A stretch of DNA of 64,000 nucleotides. Source: Sapria himalayana (taxonomy: Eukaryota; Streptophyta; Magnoliopsida; Malpighiales; Rafflesiaceae). Each line of letters begins with the position of its first letter. The stretch's first letter is position 1. Positions 11,830 through 24,639 of this stretch are shown in pieces. The notes under the pieces were generated by a model. The model ran no database searches, had not been told where the DNA came from, and saw only the letters and a program-made list of their open reading frames with translations. The position numbers and the translations under genes are program-made. Where the stretch lies: NCBI GenBank assembly GCA_029783825.1, contig JAREIK010002443.1, positions 62,001-126,000 on the forward strand, given 5' to 3'.

Positions 11830-13420
11830 CCATTAATAATTATATGTTAGTATACACATAGTATATGTAGTTATAAATAATTATATATAGTTAAACATAT
11901 AGTTATATATAGATACATGCATACAAGTATTTATAAGTAGTTATACATAAATGTATAGTTTTAAATAATTATATAGATTTACATATATTTATACATATAT
12001 GTATGCATAATTAAAAATAAAGTTATATTTATTTATATAAAGTTTTTTATAGTTATACACATATAGTTAAACTTTATGTTGTATGTTTTTATATATAAAA
12101 TTATAAATATAGTTACATGTGGTTATACATATAGTTACACGTATAGTTAAACTTATATTTATACATGTATGTATATATATATTTTTTCATATAATTTCAT
12201 ATATTTATACATATAGTTATGTATAGGTATAGATATACTAAAACACATTTTTTATACTAATATATAAAAATGTATATTAAATATATGTTGTTAAATTATA
12301 TTTAAATATAGTTATGTATAAATTTTGTATAGTTGTACATATAGTAAGATATAATTATTTATAGTTAATTGTTATTATACATATAATATATATAATTATA
12401 AAAAATTATATATCGTTAAACATTTAGTTATATATAGATATATATATTCATACGAGTAGTTATATTTAGTTTTTCATAAATATATACATAGTTATAAACA
12501 AATATATAGATTTACATATATGTATACATATATGTATAAATAGTTATAAATATAGTTATATTTAATTATATAAAGTTTTATTTAGTTTTACAAATATTTA
12601 TATATAGTTATACACATAATTATACATAATGTTGCATGTTGTTATACATGTAATTATAAATATAGTTACACGTAGTTATACATATAAATACACTTATAGT
12701 TTAACTTATATTTATACATGTTAGTATATATATTTTTTCTTATAATATCTTATAATTATACATATAGTTATGTATATGTATATATATACTAAAATACATT
12801 TTTTATTCTAATATATAAAAATATTTAGTAAATATATGTTGTTAATTATAAATTGTAATATATTTATGTATAATATTTTTATAGTTATACATATAGTCAA
12901 AGACAATTATTTATAGTTATATGTTCTTATACCTATAGTATATATAGTTAAAAATAGAGTTATATATAGATAAACATATAGTTATATATAGATATATTCA
13001 TACAAGTAGTTATAAGTAGTTATATAAAAATGTATAAAAGGTTATAAACAAATAAATAGATTAATTATATGAATATATATTTGTATACATAGTTACAAAT
13101 ATAGTTATATTTAATTATATAGAGTATTACATAGTTATACAAATATTTATATAGTAAAATACAATTAAATATTGTGATATATTATTAAACATATAGTATA
13201 TTTTGTTAGAAATATAGTTATATAAAATTTTACATATAGTTATAAATTATAATTAAGTCAAAAAAATAGTTATATATAGTTGTGGATATAGTTATAAAAT
13301 TAGTTTACATAGTTACAAATATAATAAAATATAGTTATAAAGAGATTTATATAATTATCCAAATATTTATAAATAATTATACATAATAGTTAAACATATA
13401 GTTATTGATCATCCTCAAGA
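11830..13420. repeat. Roughly 540-bp AT-rich tandem repeat, about three copies
   Basis: Anchors 'ttatatatagttaaacatat' (11881), its variant 'ttatatatcgttaaacattt' (about 12405) and 'ttatatatagataaacatat' (about 12960) recur at intervals of about 525 and 555 bp. Downstream landmarks repeat in the same order ('catacaagtagttataagta', 'tttaacttatatttatacat', 'aaatatatgttgttaa'). Within each unit a short 'atagttatacat' motif recurs every 10-25 bp. A fourth, isolated partial unit is at 35520-35830. The array belongs to the outer CACTA, 5' of TnpD. Confidence 0.75.
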
Positions 13421-13680
13421 TCATCCTAGTTTTAATCAATGCAGGACTTTTAACATTTGGTTATCTCTCAAAGTGGCAATTTATGTTTGTTTATTTATCA
13501 GAGGTTAATCACCATACAATTAGTCCAACGTGATGTTCATCATAAAATTTGCCTACTAAATCACTATTATGCTCTAGAAAGTAATATTCAAAATTTCTCT
13601 TTATGGCTATCACATATTTGTTATGAATTAGCAATAATATGACATATCATCATTTTATAAATAAAATATCTCAACTATTT
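13421..13680. other. Unique segment left of the inner CACTA
   Basis: This is moderately complex sequence ('gatcatcctcaagatcatcc') ending 'atctcaactattt', where TTT is the target duplication of the inner element. It should be continuous with 30518 onward ('gaagttagcggtact') in an allele lacking the insertion. No coding similarity recognised. Confidence 0.5.
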
Positions 13681-14880
13681 CACTACAAGAAAATATCAAT
13701 TTAGCTAGGGAATTTTAGCTATAGATCAATCCCTAGCAAAATTATAAGGGATTAGCTAGGGAATAGCAAGGGATTTATGATCTTTTTTTGGAAAAAAAAT
13801 AGCAATGGTTTAGCGAGAGAAAATTTTTCGAAAATTTTGCTCAAACAAGCGGTGGATTTAGCGACGGATTTAGCAATAGATTAGCGACGGAAAAATTTTC
13901 GTAAAATCCGCTCATAAAAAGTGGGGATTTTAGCGATGGATTTAGCAACGGAAAATTTTCATAACATCTGTTCAAAAAAACAGTGAATTTAGGGACAGAT
14001 ATTGCGACAGAATATCGCTCGCTAATAAAAGCATGAAATTACTGATGGATTTTCCCTAGCTAATTTTTAGCACCGAATTTATCGATGGATTTTCCCTCGC
14101 TAATATAATCCATGATTTAGTGATGGATTTAGTGAAGAATTTTCCATTGCTAATTAAATCCATGATTTAGCGATAGATTTAGCGATGAATTTTCCCTTAC
14201 TAATAAAATTCATGATTTAATGACGGAATTAGTGATGGATTTTCCCTTGCTAATAAAATCAATGATTTAGTGATGGATTTTGTGTCAAATTTTCCCTTGC
14301 TAATAAATTCATTCATTTAGCGACAAATTTTTGTTTTGTTAATAAAATCATTTATTTAGCGATGGATTTTCCTTTACTAATAAAATCCTTGATTTAGGGA
14401 TGGATTTAGTGACGAATTTTCACTAACTAATAAAATTCATATTTTAACTACGGATTTAGCATGTAAATATCTCTAACTAATAAAATTCATAAATTAGTGA
14501 CAGATTTAGCGATGGAATTTCACTGAAAATAAAATCATTAATTTTGCGATGGATTTAGTGACGGAATTTCCCTAGCTAATTATTAGTGACGAATTTTTCC
14601 TAGCTAATTATATCCCGACATAATCTGCCACTGAATTTTCGTAATTTCTGCGCAAAGAAAAGCGGAGAATTTAGCGACGAAATTTTCCTAAATAATTATT
14701 ATCGATGGATATTCCACAGCTAATTTAAATCCGTCACTAAATAATTATCTGAATTTATTTTTTTATTAGTTTATATACAATTAGAATTGATAATTCTTTA
14801 AATATTTTTTTTTCAAAATTTATGCATTTAGCTAGGAATTTTTTTAGCTATTTGGGTTAGTTATAATTTCATATATAGAC
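13681..14880 (+). repeat. CACTA 'B' (5') end of the inner element with tandem subterminal repeats
   Basis: After the TIR, a unit of about 60-65 bp recurs about a dozen times: 'taataaaatccatgattta', then 'gcgatggatttagcgatg', then 'aattttccct'. Its counterpart, inverted, is at 37510-38125. The first 100 bp of the two ends match almost base for base ('tagggaattttagct', 'gatcaatccctagc', 'agcaagggattt'). Confidence 0.85.
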
Positions 14881-14901
14881 CATGACATACCTTTCCAAAA
14901 T

Positions 14902-14902
14902 A

Positions 14903-14942
<40 letters not shown>

Positions 14943-15115
14943 TAGTTTTCGATAATATTTATATATGTAGATTTATATATATAAGTTTTCAAAAATATTC
15001 ATGGATATAATTATATAAATATAAGTGTGTGTGTGTGTGTGTGTTTTAGAAAACTTTTGTACATTAACGTGTATATATATATATATCTATATATATCTAT
15101 ATATATATTTATTTA
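14902..15115. repeat. Microsatellite cluster (AC)n(AT)n, (GT)n, (TA)n
   Basis: (AC)n at 14902-14924 runs into (AT)n to 14942. (GT)n lies at 15025-15044, and interrupted 'tatatatcta' repeats at 15071-15110. The AC and GT runs are complementary and about 80 bp apart, so single strands could pair. Confidence 0.8.
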
Positions 15116-15384
15116 TTTATACATATAATCTAACTATATTTTTGAATTTTAAAAATATTGTATAGGCTTATATATTTAATTTAAAAATATAATTGAATTT
15201 AAAAATTTCGGTACATGCTGGGGTATTTTCATGTTTGACATTTTAAATGCATTAATATGTAAATATATTTTTCATTTGGTTTAATTTTTTTAAATATCTA
15301 AAGCCATGCATTTTTCTTTTGTAAATATTTTCAAGTTGGGTATAAAAAAGTAATGTCGTATTTAATTTAATATTTTCAAATCTA

Positions 15385-15600
15385 GGTTTAAACTCACCTG
15401 AACCTCAACATGGCGTAGTCATGTTGGGCGAAAAGCTCACCTGAACCTGAACATGGCATTTGGCTGAAGTAATGTTGGGTGCAAAGCTCACCTGAACATT
15501 GTCATATATGGCTAAAGTAGAGCGGGGTGTAAACTAATTTGAACATCCTGACTCACACTGGTTTACTCTGAAAACTATTTTGAACATCTTGACTCACTCT
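15385..15600. repeat. Triplicated 'ctcacctgaacctgaacatg' repeat
   Basis: The unit ('aagctcacctgaacctgaac', then 'atggcatttggctgaagt', then 'atgttgggtg') recurs near 15395, 15435 and 15488, with a weaker copy near 15530 ('actaatttgaacatcctga') and 15575. Period is about 45-60 bp. No open frame spans it. It lies just inside the B end of the inner CACTA. Confidence 0.65.
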
Positions 15601-17194
15601 AGTTTTACTCCTATTATTCGATAACAAAAGTGAATTTTTGCTACAAATTGGTGCTCCAAGTGTTATATGACAGACAGTTGATGCGATATAGTTGATGGTC
15701 AAATAATCAACAAAATCTTCACCTTAGATGTTTAATTTTTCGTTTGGAGTTAAATGGATGCATAACTGGGGGTTGAGTTATGTTGTGATTTTATTTACCT
15801 TTTTTTTTCTTTTTATTTCATGTTATTTGATGGGATCACCCAACCCAATGATATGCATGACATATTTGATATTGAATGTTTAATTTTTTTTTCTACATTT
15901 TAATTGCCAACATGGTATTAGAGACAAATATATATGTGATTTAAGAATTTCAAATTATATAAGGGAACTTACACTTATCTCTAACAAAAAAATGAACACA
16001 GTAAGGGCAACAAGTGCTCGCATAAGGGCAGCAGGCACGCATAGTGTGCGACAAAAGGTGTGTACAATGTACGACAAGGGGCACACAATTCTAGACAAGT
16101 GTTAGTGGAGGCATAATGCATGATAGAGGCATAATGCATGGTGAAGGCATGCAATGTGCAATGGGTTTTTATCAAAAAACCCTAACGGTGCACAACATAT
16201 GATAGTGAGTGGTAATGGAAGATGGTAATTTTGTGGAGAAATCCTAATTAGTGTTTTTGTAGTTCTATAAAAAAAGGAGAAAAGAATTAAGTATAGTTAC
16301 TTTTGTATTTTTTTTGAGAAATCACAATTTTGTGATATTGTCTGGATTATCATAGTAGAGGTAGATCGAAGAAAGTCTTAGTTCAGTGAATTCATTATTG
16401 GAGGATTAGTCACATTAAAAATAGTTATTTTATTTTATTTTTAGAGAATAGATAGATAGTATTATGTTGTAGTGAGAGAGATAGACTTTTAGTCAGAGCT
16501 ATCTAGGGGTATTTATATAGTCAATTCATCAGAACACAGACTAAGAATGAGTACAAATTTTTTCTCTAAGATAATAATAAATTATTCTTTTCTTATAAGT
16601 ATCAATGATTATTTTATTTGTACTCTCATTTCATAGTTATTGATTAGGAACACAAGAGTAAATATTTATATCATTGGTAATTATATCTTATTTTTTATAT
16701 TCTTTTCTTATTTTGAAAATATTATTATCACCAATTGAAAAATATTTAAAAGTTATTCATTATGCTATTATTCATCTTTAATCTTTATTACTTCTTTGTA
16801 TCATATTTATTTTTGATTGTCCTATTAGTTTATTTTATGTGAGTTATCTTTTTTAGATAATTAAATTATAGCTTTATTATTATTTCTATTATTATTTATT
16901 TGAATAATTGGCAGACTCTGAGGATGATTCTATCTGAGATTAAGTATGTTGTATTATATATTCTTTCTTTAACAATAAGATCTATCTTTATATATATGAG
17001 TATTTTGAATTAATTGCTTATGCATTCCTAGCTTGAGTATTTATCACTAGTTAAAAATAGAATACTATATTATTTTCTTAAGGATATTTTGATTATAGAA
17101 TATGAGACATATCAGTTACAAAAGCTTACTAATATTTTGTATCCTATATGCTAGTTTGATTTCATTATGTACTTATGCAATTTTATACAATAAA
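15601..17194. other. Possible LTR-retroelement remnant, no coding sequence
   Basis: At 15913-15925 'tggtattagagac' resembles the initiator-Met tRNA primer-binding site (usual 'tggtatcagagc'), preceded by 'ccaaca'. A TATA-like 'ctataaaaaaaggag' lies near 16264. Short tandem 'gaggcataatgcatg' copies lie at about 16109-16150. No gag, pol or LTR pair was found, so this is weak support for a degraded retroelement leader. The remainder is AT-rich. Confidence 0.3.
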
Positions 17195-17196
17195 AT

Positions 17197-17430
17197 TAGG
17201 GGTGTCAAGTGTGCTGGGTGGCTTGAGCATGACCGATGACATGACACAATTTAGACATATCAGGTTTGACATGGCATGGTTCAAAATAATGTTTGGGCCT
17301 CACTTGTGCTAGCCTATGGCACTACTCCTATGGGAACACACGTGCCTCATGCTGTATCATGTATGGCCCATGAGGCAGACACATTGACATGAAATGTGGC
17401 ATGACCACATCTGAAAAAAGCATTCATTTT
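17197..17430. repeat. Possible hAT left terminal region
   Basis: Begins 'taggggtgtcaagtg', a common form of plant hAT ends, followed by a GC-richer block rich in 'catggc', 'gcatgacc' and 'atggcccatgagg' motifs like hAT subterminal repeats. A matching right end or 8-bp duplication was not found. A related start ('actagaggtatcaaacggg') occurs at 53706. Confidence 0.45.
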
Positions 17431-18229
17431 AAAATGGTTGCTATTTGCTGATTGGAAAACACTTGTTGCTGTGCTGTTGGCCAAAATAAAAAAAAATTCT
17501 AATTATTTTATCTATTGGATTACATCCGAATCCAATGGTTTAATGGGCAAAATTCAATATAAGGTTGTTAAGTGGATAAAATATTATTTATAGATATAAT
17601 GTTATTTTACCTATAAATAATATTTTAATATTTTTTATTTTTCATAATTTATTTGTAATTATGTCTTCTCTCCCCTCTTCTTCTGGCTCTTCTTTTAAAT
17701 TATAAAAGCCTCATAGTATCCTGTTTGTGCCCATAATTTTTTTTTAATTATAATTTTAATTTACCAGAATGTCAGAGTTATTTTTATGAAGAGCTATGAC
17801 TTTAAAGCATGAGAATATGATGCAGAGGTAAAAAATACATGCTGCCACATAAAATAAAGATACATATTACATTGCATATACTTTATTTAATAATTTTTAT
17901 ATAAATAAATAAATTAACAAAAAAAGTAAAAGATTAGAAAAATACTATTCTTATTCTCATGCTTTAGTCTCTTAAATAAAAAAATAACAAATAATAAATA
18001 TTATAAAAATGAATTAGACTTATATATAGATAATAGTTGTAACTTGATAGAAATGTTTGAGGTCGAAACTAAGTTTTCTTTTATGACATTGATTCATCTG
18101 ACTAAAAAACATAAAAATAAGCAAACTTCAGTAGTATACACACATTTTAATATAATTTAAAATAAAATTTTAGAGATATAGAAGAGGATTAGATATAATA
18201 TATATATATATTATGAAAGATATATATAT

Positions 18230-18790
18230 GTTGGAGGGGATATTGGTGGCATTGACCACTATAAAAGATATGCGAATTAATTAACTAAAAAATATGGTGC
18301 ATTAGATCTTTGACAAACTTAATTGAGCGGTGAAATTTTGATGTTTTATCAACTTAAGGTTTATTGACTTCATTTATGACAATGAGTTTGGAAGGAAAGA
18401 CTTGATAAAATTCATATTATGCAAACTTACTTTTAATTAATTTATCATAGAATTTCTAGGTAAATTAGTAGGAATAACATAATAATTAGTATTTAATGAA
18501 CTTAAAATGCAATGAAGTGATTTTTGTGACTTTCGACATTTAGATTAGTTGTGATGTTGTATTCACATAAGTTATCACCCACTATATTGATTTTAAGTAG
18601 AAAATTAAATACAAAAAATTATATTTTCATGAGATTGTTTATCCTCATTATGACTCTCTATATATGAGTGTTTTTCAAAGATCTTTAGAAAATATGATAT
18701 TCAAAATAAAATTTTTAGTATTATATTTGGTAATGTTTCAAATATAAGTGTTGTGATTAATATGTTTGTGAGAATTATTAGAGATGTATC
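18230..18790 (+). pseudogene. hAT (Ac-like) transposase fragment
   Basis: Across frames, plus-strand translation gives 'GGIDHYKRYAN' (end of a BED-like zinc finger), 'KFILCKLTF', 'VITHYIDFK', 'HEIVYPHYDS' and 'YECFSKIFRKYDIQNKIF', then 'IIFGNVSNISVVINMF'. The last block matches the conserved hAT core in which Ac-like proteins read roughly 'KIF-I-LDNAS-N-AINIF'. Many stops and frameshifts separate the pieces, and the acidic D of 'LDNAS' is replaced by G. The sequence to about 19500 is probably the decayed C-terminal half. The nearby 'MSSLPSSSGSS' at about 17658 could be the original start. Confidence 0.6.
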
Positions 18791-19639
18791 ATTAGATGAT
18801 ATTTTTTATGTTAGGTATATGTATCATATAATTAATCTAATTGTGTAAGTATGAATAAAAATTGGTTTATTCATAATTTGAAAATATAAAAAATTCACTA
18901 AAAGTTAAATATATTAAGATACCTAGCAGACAATAAGATTTTTACATTTTATGTTCGTAAGTAGGCTTATAAAAGAAAAAATTTCAAGTGAATGTTAGAC
19001 TCCATTAGTATTATACATAGTTCATTTTGAATTTAAGTGTTGGCTATCACCACTTGATATTCAACGATGTCAATAGTAAAATTAGTAAAATTATTATTAA
19101 TAATTTATATTAGAAGATAAAAATTTAGTTTTTGAAATTTTTAAAGATTTTTATGATATGATAAATATGTCTTAACTTATGTACACTCTTACTATATGTA
19201 TTGTATTTAAGTGTATATGTAATATTAGTTATACATTTAACAAATATAAAAGATATACATTATGAATGTTTACTTTTTATTATTTGATTGCATCTTTGGA
19301 TAATAAGGTTAAGATGGAAGAGCTATAAAACATATTAAAATATTTTTTCACATGAATGAATAAAATAGAATAAACATATTGTAGGATTCATGAACGATTA
19401 GATAATATGTTTAAATATTATGACACTAAGTATTATAGTTTTAGTGAGTCTTTTAGTTAGTTTTGAGAATATATATGAACAAATTATTTGAATACAATAA
19501 TTTTTTCATTCTGTTAGCTAGAGGTAAATGATGTGATGGTTCGTCGAATAAGAGAGAGCTATCTTGGTACTTAGATATTACTCATTGCTCTATTTTATCA
19601 TATGATTATATTAAGAATTTAGATATATTAAATTAGAGA
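18791..19639 (+). other. AT-rich remainder of hAT-like region
   Basis: No block long enough to assign. Reading frame is open only for short stretches. Interpreted as decayed continuation of the preceding hAT transposase. Confidence 0.3.
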
Positions 19640-22330
19640 AAATAATATAAATCCATCAATCTCATATAATCTAAGATTATATGTGATCTACTAACTCATC
19701 TGAAATCTAACATAATATTTGATCCTATTTATTCTAAGATTATGAATATTATTTTAGATAAGAGACTGATATTGTGACCATATATGATAAAAGTATTCTT
19801 ATGCTTAAAAGACTGAGAGGATCCAGAAATAAGTTTTTAGGATTAAGTGAAATAATTGCTAGTGAATGATGACTCACACAACATCAATGATATCGAGGTT
19901 TGACTATAAGTTTGAGATGAGATGATCTGAACCATACAAATTTATTATGGATATTAGAAGACGGACATGTTATTATTGCTAATTAATATTGATTGTCATG
20001 ATTTTCACTTAATTTCTAATTTATTATTATTTGTGATATCATGATGAAATCAAAATCATGAAATAGATAAATTTTTTATTGAGTTATGATTTTTATTTAT
20101 TTTTATTTTAAAAATTAAAATTCTATTTTAAAAACTAACATTATTTGACAAAGTTAATGCCTACGGCTTCTTGCCTGATGCCCAGTGGTTGCTAGGCATG
20201 GGCAGACGGCTTGACCTGGCCAGTACAGTTTAGTGGCAGTGGCCACAGGCCATTGGGCACTAGCTAGCTGCCAATAAGCTAGCGTTAGCATCCAGTAGCC
20301 AGGAGCCAGCCAACTAGCTAGAGTGAGGGGGCACTGGTAGTGGCCAACCCAACACACCAGGCTGAGAAAAATGGGCCTTTGGGCCATGTTAGCACCTAGT
20401 AGCCAGGCACTCCTTAGTCATGCCTTAATAGCAGGAATACCTTAGGCACTCTTTAAGTGCAGGCACCACAATGCCCTTGCCATAGTGCCTCGCTTGGGGG
20501 GAGGCATGCCCATTTTGTGAAAGACAAAAAGGCATAAATTTCTTCAAGCACTCCTGATGGGAGGCAATCACTTTAAATGCCCTCCCCCTCCTACCACAAA
20601 AATCAAACCCAAAGAGATGCATTATCTTTCTCCTTTCTTCATAAAATTACTATAAATCATACAAATTCATCTATCTCATATTATCTAAGATTATACATGA
20701 TTTACTAATCTTTTTGGTATCTTTCATATTATTGAGTTTATTTTTTAGTGATTATTTATTTTATTTCAAATAAGAGATTGATATTGTGACCATATATCAT
20801 AAAAATATTCTCATGCTTAAAAGACTATGAGGATTCATTAATTAGTCTTTAGGATCAAGTGAAAAAATTACTAGTGGATGATGACTCACATGACATCGAG
20901 GGTATCAAGGTTTTGACAAAAACTTGTGATGTGACATTCCGAACCATACAAACTTATCTTGGATATTACAAGACTCACATGCTATTATTGTTGACTACTA
21001 TTGATTATTGTGTTTTTTACTTAATTTTCTAATTTATTATTATATGTGATATTGTGATAAGATCAAAATCAAAATCACGAAATAGATATATATTTTTTGA
21101 GTTGACTCTTATTCATTTTCATTAACAATATAATATAGTTTATTTTTTATATTTTAATTGTTAAAAATCAAAATTATATTTAAAAAAAACTCTATATGAC
21201 AAAGTTAGTGTCTATGGCCCCTAGCCTAAAGCCAATGGCCACTATGCACTAGTTGATGGGTTGGCCTAGCTAGTATAATTTAGTGGCTGAGTCCATAGGT
21301 CATTGGGCATTGGCTAGCTGCTAGTCAGCTAGTGTTAGTACCAGGAACTAGCCAACCAACCAAGGTGAGGTGGCATAAGTTGTGGCCAACCTGACCTTGT
21401 CCTATCCAACACGTTTGGTTGGGAAAAGTGGGCCTTTCGGCCATGTTAGCACCCAATAGCCATGTGTGCCTTGGGCACGCCTTAAGACACTAGCTAGTAC
21501 AATCAAATGGTTGTGTCCATAGGCAACTGGTAATTGGCTGGCTGCTAGTCAGCTAGTGTTAGCACCCAACAGCCAAGGACCGGCCAACCAACCAACTAGG
21601 GTGAGGGGCATAGGTAGTGGCCAACCCGATCCTATCCTACCCAACATGCCTGGTTGAGAAAAGTGGGCTTTTGGGCCGTGTTAGCACCCAATGCCCATGT
21701 GTGCGTTAGACATGCCTTAATACTCACATGTTACCATTGTTGACTATTGTTGATTGTCGTGCTTTTTACTTAGTTTTTAAATTTATTATTATTTGTGATA
21801 TTATGATGAAATCAAAATCATGAAATAGATGTGTTTTTTATTGAGTTGATTTTTATTCATTTTCATTTACAATGCAATACATTTTATATTTAATAATTAA
21901 ATTTTTAATAATTAAATATCAATCTTAAAAACAAACTCTGTTTGACAAAGTTAGTGCCCATGGCCCCTTGCTTGATGCCTAATGGTCACTAGGCATTAGT
22001 TTATGGGTTGTCCTAGCTAGTGCAATCTAGTGGATATGGCCATAGGCCACTAGGCACTGGCTATTTGCTAGTCAGCTAGTGTTAGCACCCAATAGTCAGG
22101 AATTAGCTAACCAACTAGGGTGAGGGGTCATAGGTAGTGGCCAACTGGACCATGTCCTAACCAACACGTCTGGTTGAGAAAAGTGGGCCTTTGGGCTATG
22201 TTAGCACCCAAAGGCCATGAGTGCCACAGGCATGCCTTGAGCTAAAGCATGCCTCAAGCATGCCTTATGCACTGGCCCCACAATGCATCACTCTCAATAA
22301 TACTTACAAGTAAGAGGTTAAGGAAAGAGC
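19640..22330. repeat. GC-rich long-period repeat, three to four copies
   Basis: Copies start around 19640, 20660, 21485 (partial) and 21722. Shared landmarks: 'gaccatatatgataaaa', 'gatgatgactcaca', 'tttgacaaagttagtg' (20147, 21197, 21941), 'ggccattgggcact', 'tagctgctagtcagctagtg', 'aaagtgggcctttgggcc' and 'catgccttaa'. Intervals between anchors are about 1050 and 744 bp. The GC-rich half contrasts strongly with AT-rich flanks. No protein similarity was recognised; short minus-strand frames at 20154-20622 are not conserved between copies. It lies between two hAT transposase relics, so it may be hAT subterminal DNA or an independent satellite-like repeat. Confidence 0.7.
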
Positions 22331-22335
22331 CAATA

Positions 22336-22690
22336 TTTTTTTTTGTAGATGATTATATGATGTTACAATTCATTTAATACAGTGAACTATATTAGTTCTT
22401 AACCAATGCTTGAGATAATTGGGTAATATGATTTGAAATATCAGAGATCTAACTTTCATGATGTGAGAGTTACTAGTCTAAATAAAAAAATAATTCTTAC
22501 AAAAAATTTGATTTTTTATTTTGTAGATAGTTATATATTACTGTAATTCATTTAATATAGTCAACTATATTAGTTCTTAACCAATGCTTGAAAGCCAAAT
22601 GGGCAATATTATTTGAGATATAAGAGATTTAATTTTTATGATGTGAGAGTTACTAGTCTAAAAAAAGAATTAATTCTTATAATGAATTTG
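22336..22690. repeat. Direct duplication of about 177 bp
   Basis: 22336-22512 and 22513-22690 share 'ttcatttaata', 'aactatattagttcttaacc', 'aatgcttga' and 'gatgtgagagttactagtct' in the same order. The second copy runs into the DUF659 relic, so this may be a partial duplication of that gene's 5' part. Confidence 0.75.
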
Positions 22691-22739
22691 ATGAAAATCA
22701 TTTTATATAATGGAAGTAAAATGAATATTTAATTATATC

Positions 22740-24620
22740 AAAAGAATGAACTGATAGGAAAGAAAGAATGTTGGTTAATATCATGGTGAATTTATAAAGA
22801 AAAATCATGTATTCATGTTTATAAAACCTATTGATATTTTTTTTATGATCAAGACAAGAGATAAATTTTTTGAATTATGTGATAGTTGGGTGAAAGAAGT
22901 TAACAGAGATAATATTAATCAAGTTATAATAGATAATACTTCAAATTATGTGATAGTCAATATTTAAAATTTAATTTGATTTTTTATTATTTTATTTAGG
23001 TTATTACACATTATATACTATTTCTATATTAATGTTTAACTTTAACTTATATAGGCAGATTGTTGAAATGAAAAAGAAAATATTTGTAATGGATACTATG
23101 TATTGCATTTTGTCTTGACTTATTGTTGAAAGATATTGAAAAACTATCATATATCAAGAAGAGAATAAAGTGAGTTATATTTATATGTGGTTGTATTTTT
23201 AATAAAATGAGATTGCTTAATATGATTAGATGATTTATTGAGCAAATTTAGTTGTTGAGGCTTACAAAGATGTGGTTTGTAATGGTCTTCATCACTTTAT
23301 CTTGTATTGATAAATAAAAAAATAACTTGAGGAAGTTATAAATTGTCAAAAGAGGAAAAGAGAAAAAATATACTTTTTATGCCTCATTTTTAGAATACTG
23401 TAATATTTTGTTTGAAGATGTCAGACCCTCTTGTACATATTCTTTGTTTGGTGGTTGGTGAAAAGAGGCATACAATGACGTTACATTTATGTTTTCATGC
23501 AAATGATAGAAAATAATTATCAAAAGCTTTAATGAGACTGAAAAGAAGTATAAGGAAATCATGAAAATCATTAATAGGCGGTGAGATATTCAGCTTCATC
23601 AGCCTTATATTCAACTAAAAATTTTTGTACACAGAGTTTTATTATGATACAAAAGAATTAGTAGTAAATCTAGATTCAAAAATCTTTGAAGATGTATGTA
23701 AATGCATGTTGAGAATGATGAAATAGAGAGGTGAATATGATAAAATTATATCATAATTGGACTTGTACATGCATTCTCAATACCTTTTCGATTATGATTT
23801 TTCCATGCGAACAAAGAAGTCTTAACTATTAGGTTAGTTTTTTAATTTAGTTATTTACTGTATTTAAATTAATATATTTTTTATTAAAATATAAGAAATA
23901 TTTAGCTGATAATTTATTTATATTAATTATAATTGAATAATGAAGTATACTTGGATCTAATATTAATAGTTGGTAAAAATTTGTATTGTGGTATCTCAAC
24001 CTAATATATAGTGTATCTGGTTGTGAAATAAATTAAAATATCTTCAAGAATGTAAATTTTTAAAATAATTACGAAAAATTAATATCTTTATTATATTATT
24101 TAATATAATATATAATCTAATAATCATGATTTTTTTAGCTTTATAACAAGAAGATAAATAAGTTGGAATATTAATGCTTGAATGATTTGATGTACATTAA
24201 GTACAATTGAGCCTTGATAAAAAGATTCAATGAGCATCATATTATTGATTTTAATTTTTTTGGAAGATATAAATTATAACAATAAATAATTGATGAAAAA
24301 AACGAAGATGAAGATGTTACAAAAGATAATTTAGCATTTGAGAGTAATGATTTAACTAGTGGTGTTGTTGTAAGAGCTAGAGGAGTTAAAGGTTTATATA
24401 AAAATTAAAGCAAGTTCAAGCAAATATAAATATCAAAGTTTATATCATCAAGTTTTAAATATACATTTACTTATATTTTGATTCATGAATATGAAAAATG
24501 ACCCGGTTATCAGGAATGAAGATTAAGACAAGTGAGAGTTCAAGAGTGATGATGAAACAAATGATAATCATGATGATTTTATGGATTTAAAGTTTGAGCA
24601 ACATCTATAAGTATTTATTT
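22740..24620 (+). pseudogene. DUF659/hAT-type transposase relic
   Basis: Plus-strand segments: 'HVFMFIKPIDI', then 'FELCDSWVKEVNRDNINQV' and 'IIDNTSNYVIV' (22800-22970), matching the DUF659 core (family form 'KSIDAS...VVQVVTDNASNY'). Next come 'FCLDLLLKDIEKLSYIKK' (about 23110-23160) and 'KIINRR' followed by 'DIQLHQP' (about 23564-23605). A Glu/Asp-rich tail (24300-24600) matches the acidic C-terminus usual in this family. At least five stops and several frameshifts are visible. It differs from the Ac-like fragment at 18.2 kb, so either two hAT elements are nested or one has been rearranged by the GC-rich repeat. Confidence 0.75.
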
Positions 24621-24639
24621 TGTATATCTTTTTTAATTT

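Noticed and set aside
13681..14880. CRISPR-like regular repeats at about 60-65-bp spacing
   Set aside because: Both unit and 'spacer' are related degenerate subterminal sequence of a eukaryotic CACTA end, with TIR and target duplication. There are no cas genes and no invariant short repeat.
15913..15925. Primer-binding site of a full LTR retrotransposon
   Set aside because: Only a partial match to the Met tRNA site. No LTR pair, gag or pol is nearby, so it is kept only as a weak note.
20154..20622. Minus-strand frames of 65 and 77 codons in the GC-rich repeat
   Set aside because: Not conserved in the other copies of the same repeat and no recognisable motif.
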